This document shows, in pieces, positions 3,903 through 5,400 of a stretch of DNA of 5,400 nucleotides. The stretch is taken from positions 1-5,400 of the forward strand of contig JAEWLO010000281.1 of the NCBI GenBank assembly GCA_023457475.1, in the 5' to 3' direction. How positions within the stretch are numbered: the stretch's first letter is position 1; the number at the start of each line of letters is the position of its first letter. This DNA is from Pseudomonadota bacterium (GTDB lineage: Bacteria; Pseudomonadota; Gammaproteobacteria; Xanthomonadales; Xanthomonadaceae). A program made the translations under genes and the position numbers. The notes below the pieces were generated by a model. That model was given only the letters and a program-made list of their open reading frames with translations, made no database searches and was not told the origin of the DNA.

Positions 3903-5400
3903 CCTTGCTCAGCCGCTGGAACCAAGCCTTCTCCAACCTCTCCGTACGCAACAAGCTCAATCTGCTGACCGCACTGATCGCGGTGGGCGTGATCGCGCTT
4001 GCGGTCGTCGCCGCGCGCAAGCAGTACCTGGACCTGACCGAGACCCGGAAGGAAAGCCTGAAAACCCAGGTTGAGATCACCTTCGGCATCATGGACCACT
4101 ACAAGGCCCTGGCTGACAAGGGTGAGCTGACCGAAGCAGCGGCCAAGGAAAACGCCATGAAGGCGGTAGACGCGATGCGCGCCGACGGCGGCAGTGCCTA
4201 CTACAACATCCTCACCACCGACTACGTGCTGCACGTGCATCCGTTCCAGCCCAAGCGCGTGGGTCAGATGGTGAAGGACTACAAATCGGCTGACGGCGTG
4301 GCGCTGTACCAGCTGCAGGTGGACGATGCGGTCAAGAACGGCAGCGGCTACACCTACTACTCCACCACCAAGCCCGGTGCCGAAGGCCTGATTCCCAAAG
4401 CCACCTTCGCTTCCATGTACAAGCCGTGGCAGTGGGTCGTGACCAGCGGCGTCTACATGGACGACGTGCAGGACGACGCCATCGCCTTCACGATGGTCAT
4501 GACCATCACCGGCGGTGTCCTGGTGCTGATCGTGCTCGCCCTGAGCTGGGTGATCGGCAACCGCATCACCGGTCCGTTGCGCCAGGCCACCGGTGTGGCC
4601 GAAAGCATCGCCAGCGGCAAGCTGGACAGCCGCATCGGCGTCCAGGCCCAGGACGAACCCGGCCGTCTGCTGGAAAGCATGGGCCGCATGCAGCAGCAGC
4701 TGCACGCCGTCATCAGCGGCCAGCGCGAGATGGCCAGCCAGCACGATGCCGGTCAGACCCGCTTCCGCATGGACGAATCCGCGTTCCCCGGCGAGTATGG
4801 GCTGATGGTGCATGAAACCAACAGCCTGGTCGGCGCGCACGTGCAGACCATGCAGGACGTGCTGGCCGTGGTGCAGCGCTACGCCGTGGGCGACCTCAGC
4901 GCCGACGTGCCGCGCTACCCGGGCGACAAGGCCGCCATCAGCACCACGGTCGACACCGTCAAGCAGAACCTCTCCAGCATCAATGCCGAGATCAAGCGTC
5001 TGGGTTCGGCAGCCGCCGCAGGCGACTTCACCCAGCGGGGCGACGAGAGCCGCTTCGATCACGATTTCCGCGCCATGATCGCCAGCCTCAACGCCATGAT
5101 GCAGGTCAGCGACGATAACCTCGGCAAGCTGTCGCAGCTGCTTTCGGCCATTGCCGAAGGCGACCTCACCGCACGCATGCACGGTGACTATCAGGGCGTG
5201 TTCGCCACCATGCGTGATGACGCCAATGCGACCGTCGCCCAGCTGACCCAGATCGTCGGCCAGATCCAGGCCGCCGCCAGCAGCATCAACCTGGCCGCCG
5301 GCGAGATCTCGACCGGCAACACCGACCTGTCGCGCCGTACCGAGCAGCAGGCCGCGAACCTGGAAGAAACCGCGGCCTCCATGGAGGAACTGACCTCCAC
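3899..5400 (+). CDS. Methyl-accepting chemotaxis protein with single-Cache sensor (3' end beyond window)
   Basis: The first 500 residues of a chemoreceptor are present; no stop is reached. TM1 is at about 20-39 and TM2 at 198-219. The periplasmic part between them resembles a single Cache (sCache_2) domain: YYNILTTDYVLHVHP (101-115), a GYTYYSTTKPG stretch, then MYKPWQWVVTSGVYMDDVQ before TM2. Cache domains usually bind small molecules such as organic or amino acids; the ligand cannot be read here. HAMP follows (about 220-273, ITGPLRQAT at 223-231), then HAMP-like repeats with GDLS (331-334), GDFTQR (375-380) and GDLTARM (421-427). No PAS domain is visible, unlike the upstream receptor. The start of the signalling hairpin shows RTEQQAANLEETAASMEELT (480-499) with predicted methylation sites Q483, E490 and E497. 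The CheA-control tip and any CheR-docking tail lie outside. The ATG at 3899 has only a weak AAAGA ribosome-binding site; no better in-frame start was found upstream. Confidence 0.95.
   Translation, partial: MTLLSRWNQAFSNLSVRNKLNLLTALIAVGVIALAVVAARKQYLDLTETRKESLKTQVEITFGIMDHYKALADKGELTEAAAKENAMKAVDAMRADGGSAYYNILTTDYVLHVHPFQPKRVGQMVKDYKSADGVALYQLQVDDAVKNGSGYTYYSTTKPGAEGLIPKATFASMYKPWQWVVTSGVYMDDVQDDAIAFTMVMTITGGVLVLIVLALSWVIGNRITGPLRQATGVAESIASGKLDSRIGVQAQDEPGRLLESMGRMQQQLHAVISGQREMASQHDAGQTRFRMDESAFPGEYGLMVHETNSLVGAHVQTMQDVLAVVQRYAVGDLSADVPRYPGDKAAISTTVDTVKQNLSSINAEIKRLGSAAAAGDFTQRGDESRFDHDFRAMIASLNAMMQVSDDNLGKLSQLLSAIAEGDLTARMHGDYQGVFATMRDDANATVAQLTQIVGQIQAAASSINLAAGEISTGNTDLSRRTEQQAANLEETAASMEELTS

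Noticed and set aside
1..5400. CRISPR array, tRNA, rRNA, insertion sequence, phage or defence genes
   Set aside because: No regularly spaced repeats, no tRNA-like fold, no terminal inverted repeats and no transposase or integrase motif were seen. The coding content is a continuous chemotaxis cluster.

Overview
This is a GC-rich chromosomal segment carrying part of a chemotaxis and motility locus. The high GC content, the Ala/Pro-rich receptor tail ending in an E. coli-style xWxxF pentapeptide, and the repeated-HAMP receptor architecture point to a gammaproteobacterium of the Xanthomonadaceae (Stenotrophomonas, Xanthomonas, Pseudoxanthomonas or Lysobacter type). This is inferred from recall of the protein families, without a database search.

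Layout, all genes on the + strand. Positions 1-149 are non-coding and hold a strong match to a flagellar sigma-28 (FliA) promoter. Positions 150-638 encode the coupling protein CheW. Positions 639-780 are a leader with a sigma-28-like -10 element and a perfect 7-bp hairpin. Positions 781-1161 encode a small secreted protein that looks like a single OB-fold domain. Positions 1255-3639 encode a complete 794-residue methyl-accepting chemotaxis protein with a periplasmic helical sensor, HAMP, cytoplasmic PAS, further HAMP-like repeats, a signalling hairpin and a CheR-tethering tail. Its stop codon sits inside a 20-bp perfect palindrome, and a strong intrinsic terminator follows at 3713-3745. Positions 3746-3898 form the control region of the next gene, with a second sigma-28-like promoter flanked by inverted repeats and a possible 10-codon leader ORF. 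From 3899 a second receptor, of the single-Cache type, runs off the right edge. Its first 500 residues are present, and its kinase-control tip lies outside the window.

How the genes work together: CheW links receptor arrays to the histidine kinase CheA, and the two receptors supply different inputs (a helical-bundle periplasmic sensor plus PAS in one, a Cache sensor in the other). The sigma-28-like promoters would tie expression to late flagellar assembly. The terminator divides the window into a first unit (cheW, OB-fold gene, first receptor) and a second unit starting with the Cache receptor. The OB-fold protein is the only member without an obvious chemotaxis role. I see no mobile element, CRISPR array, tRNA or rRNA, and no broken gene. 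The long antisense reading frames are codon-bias shadows of the receptor genes.
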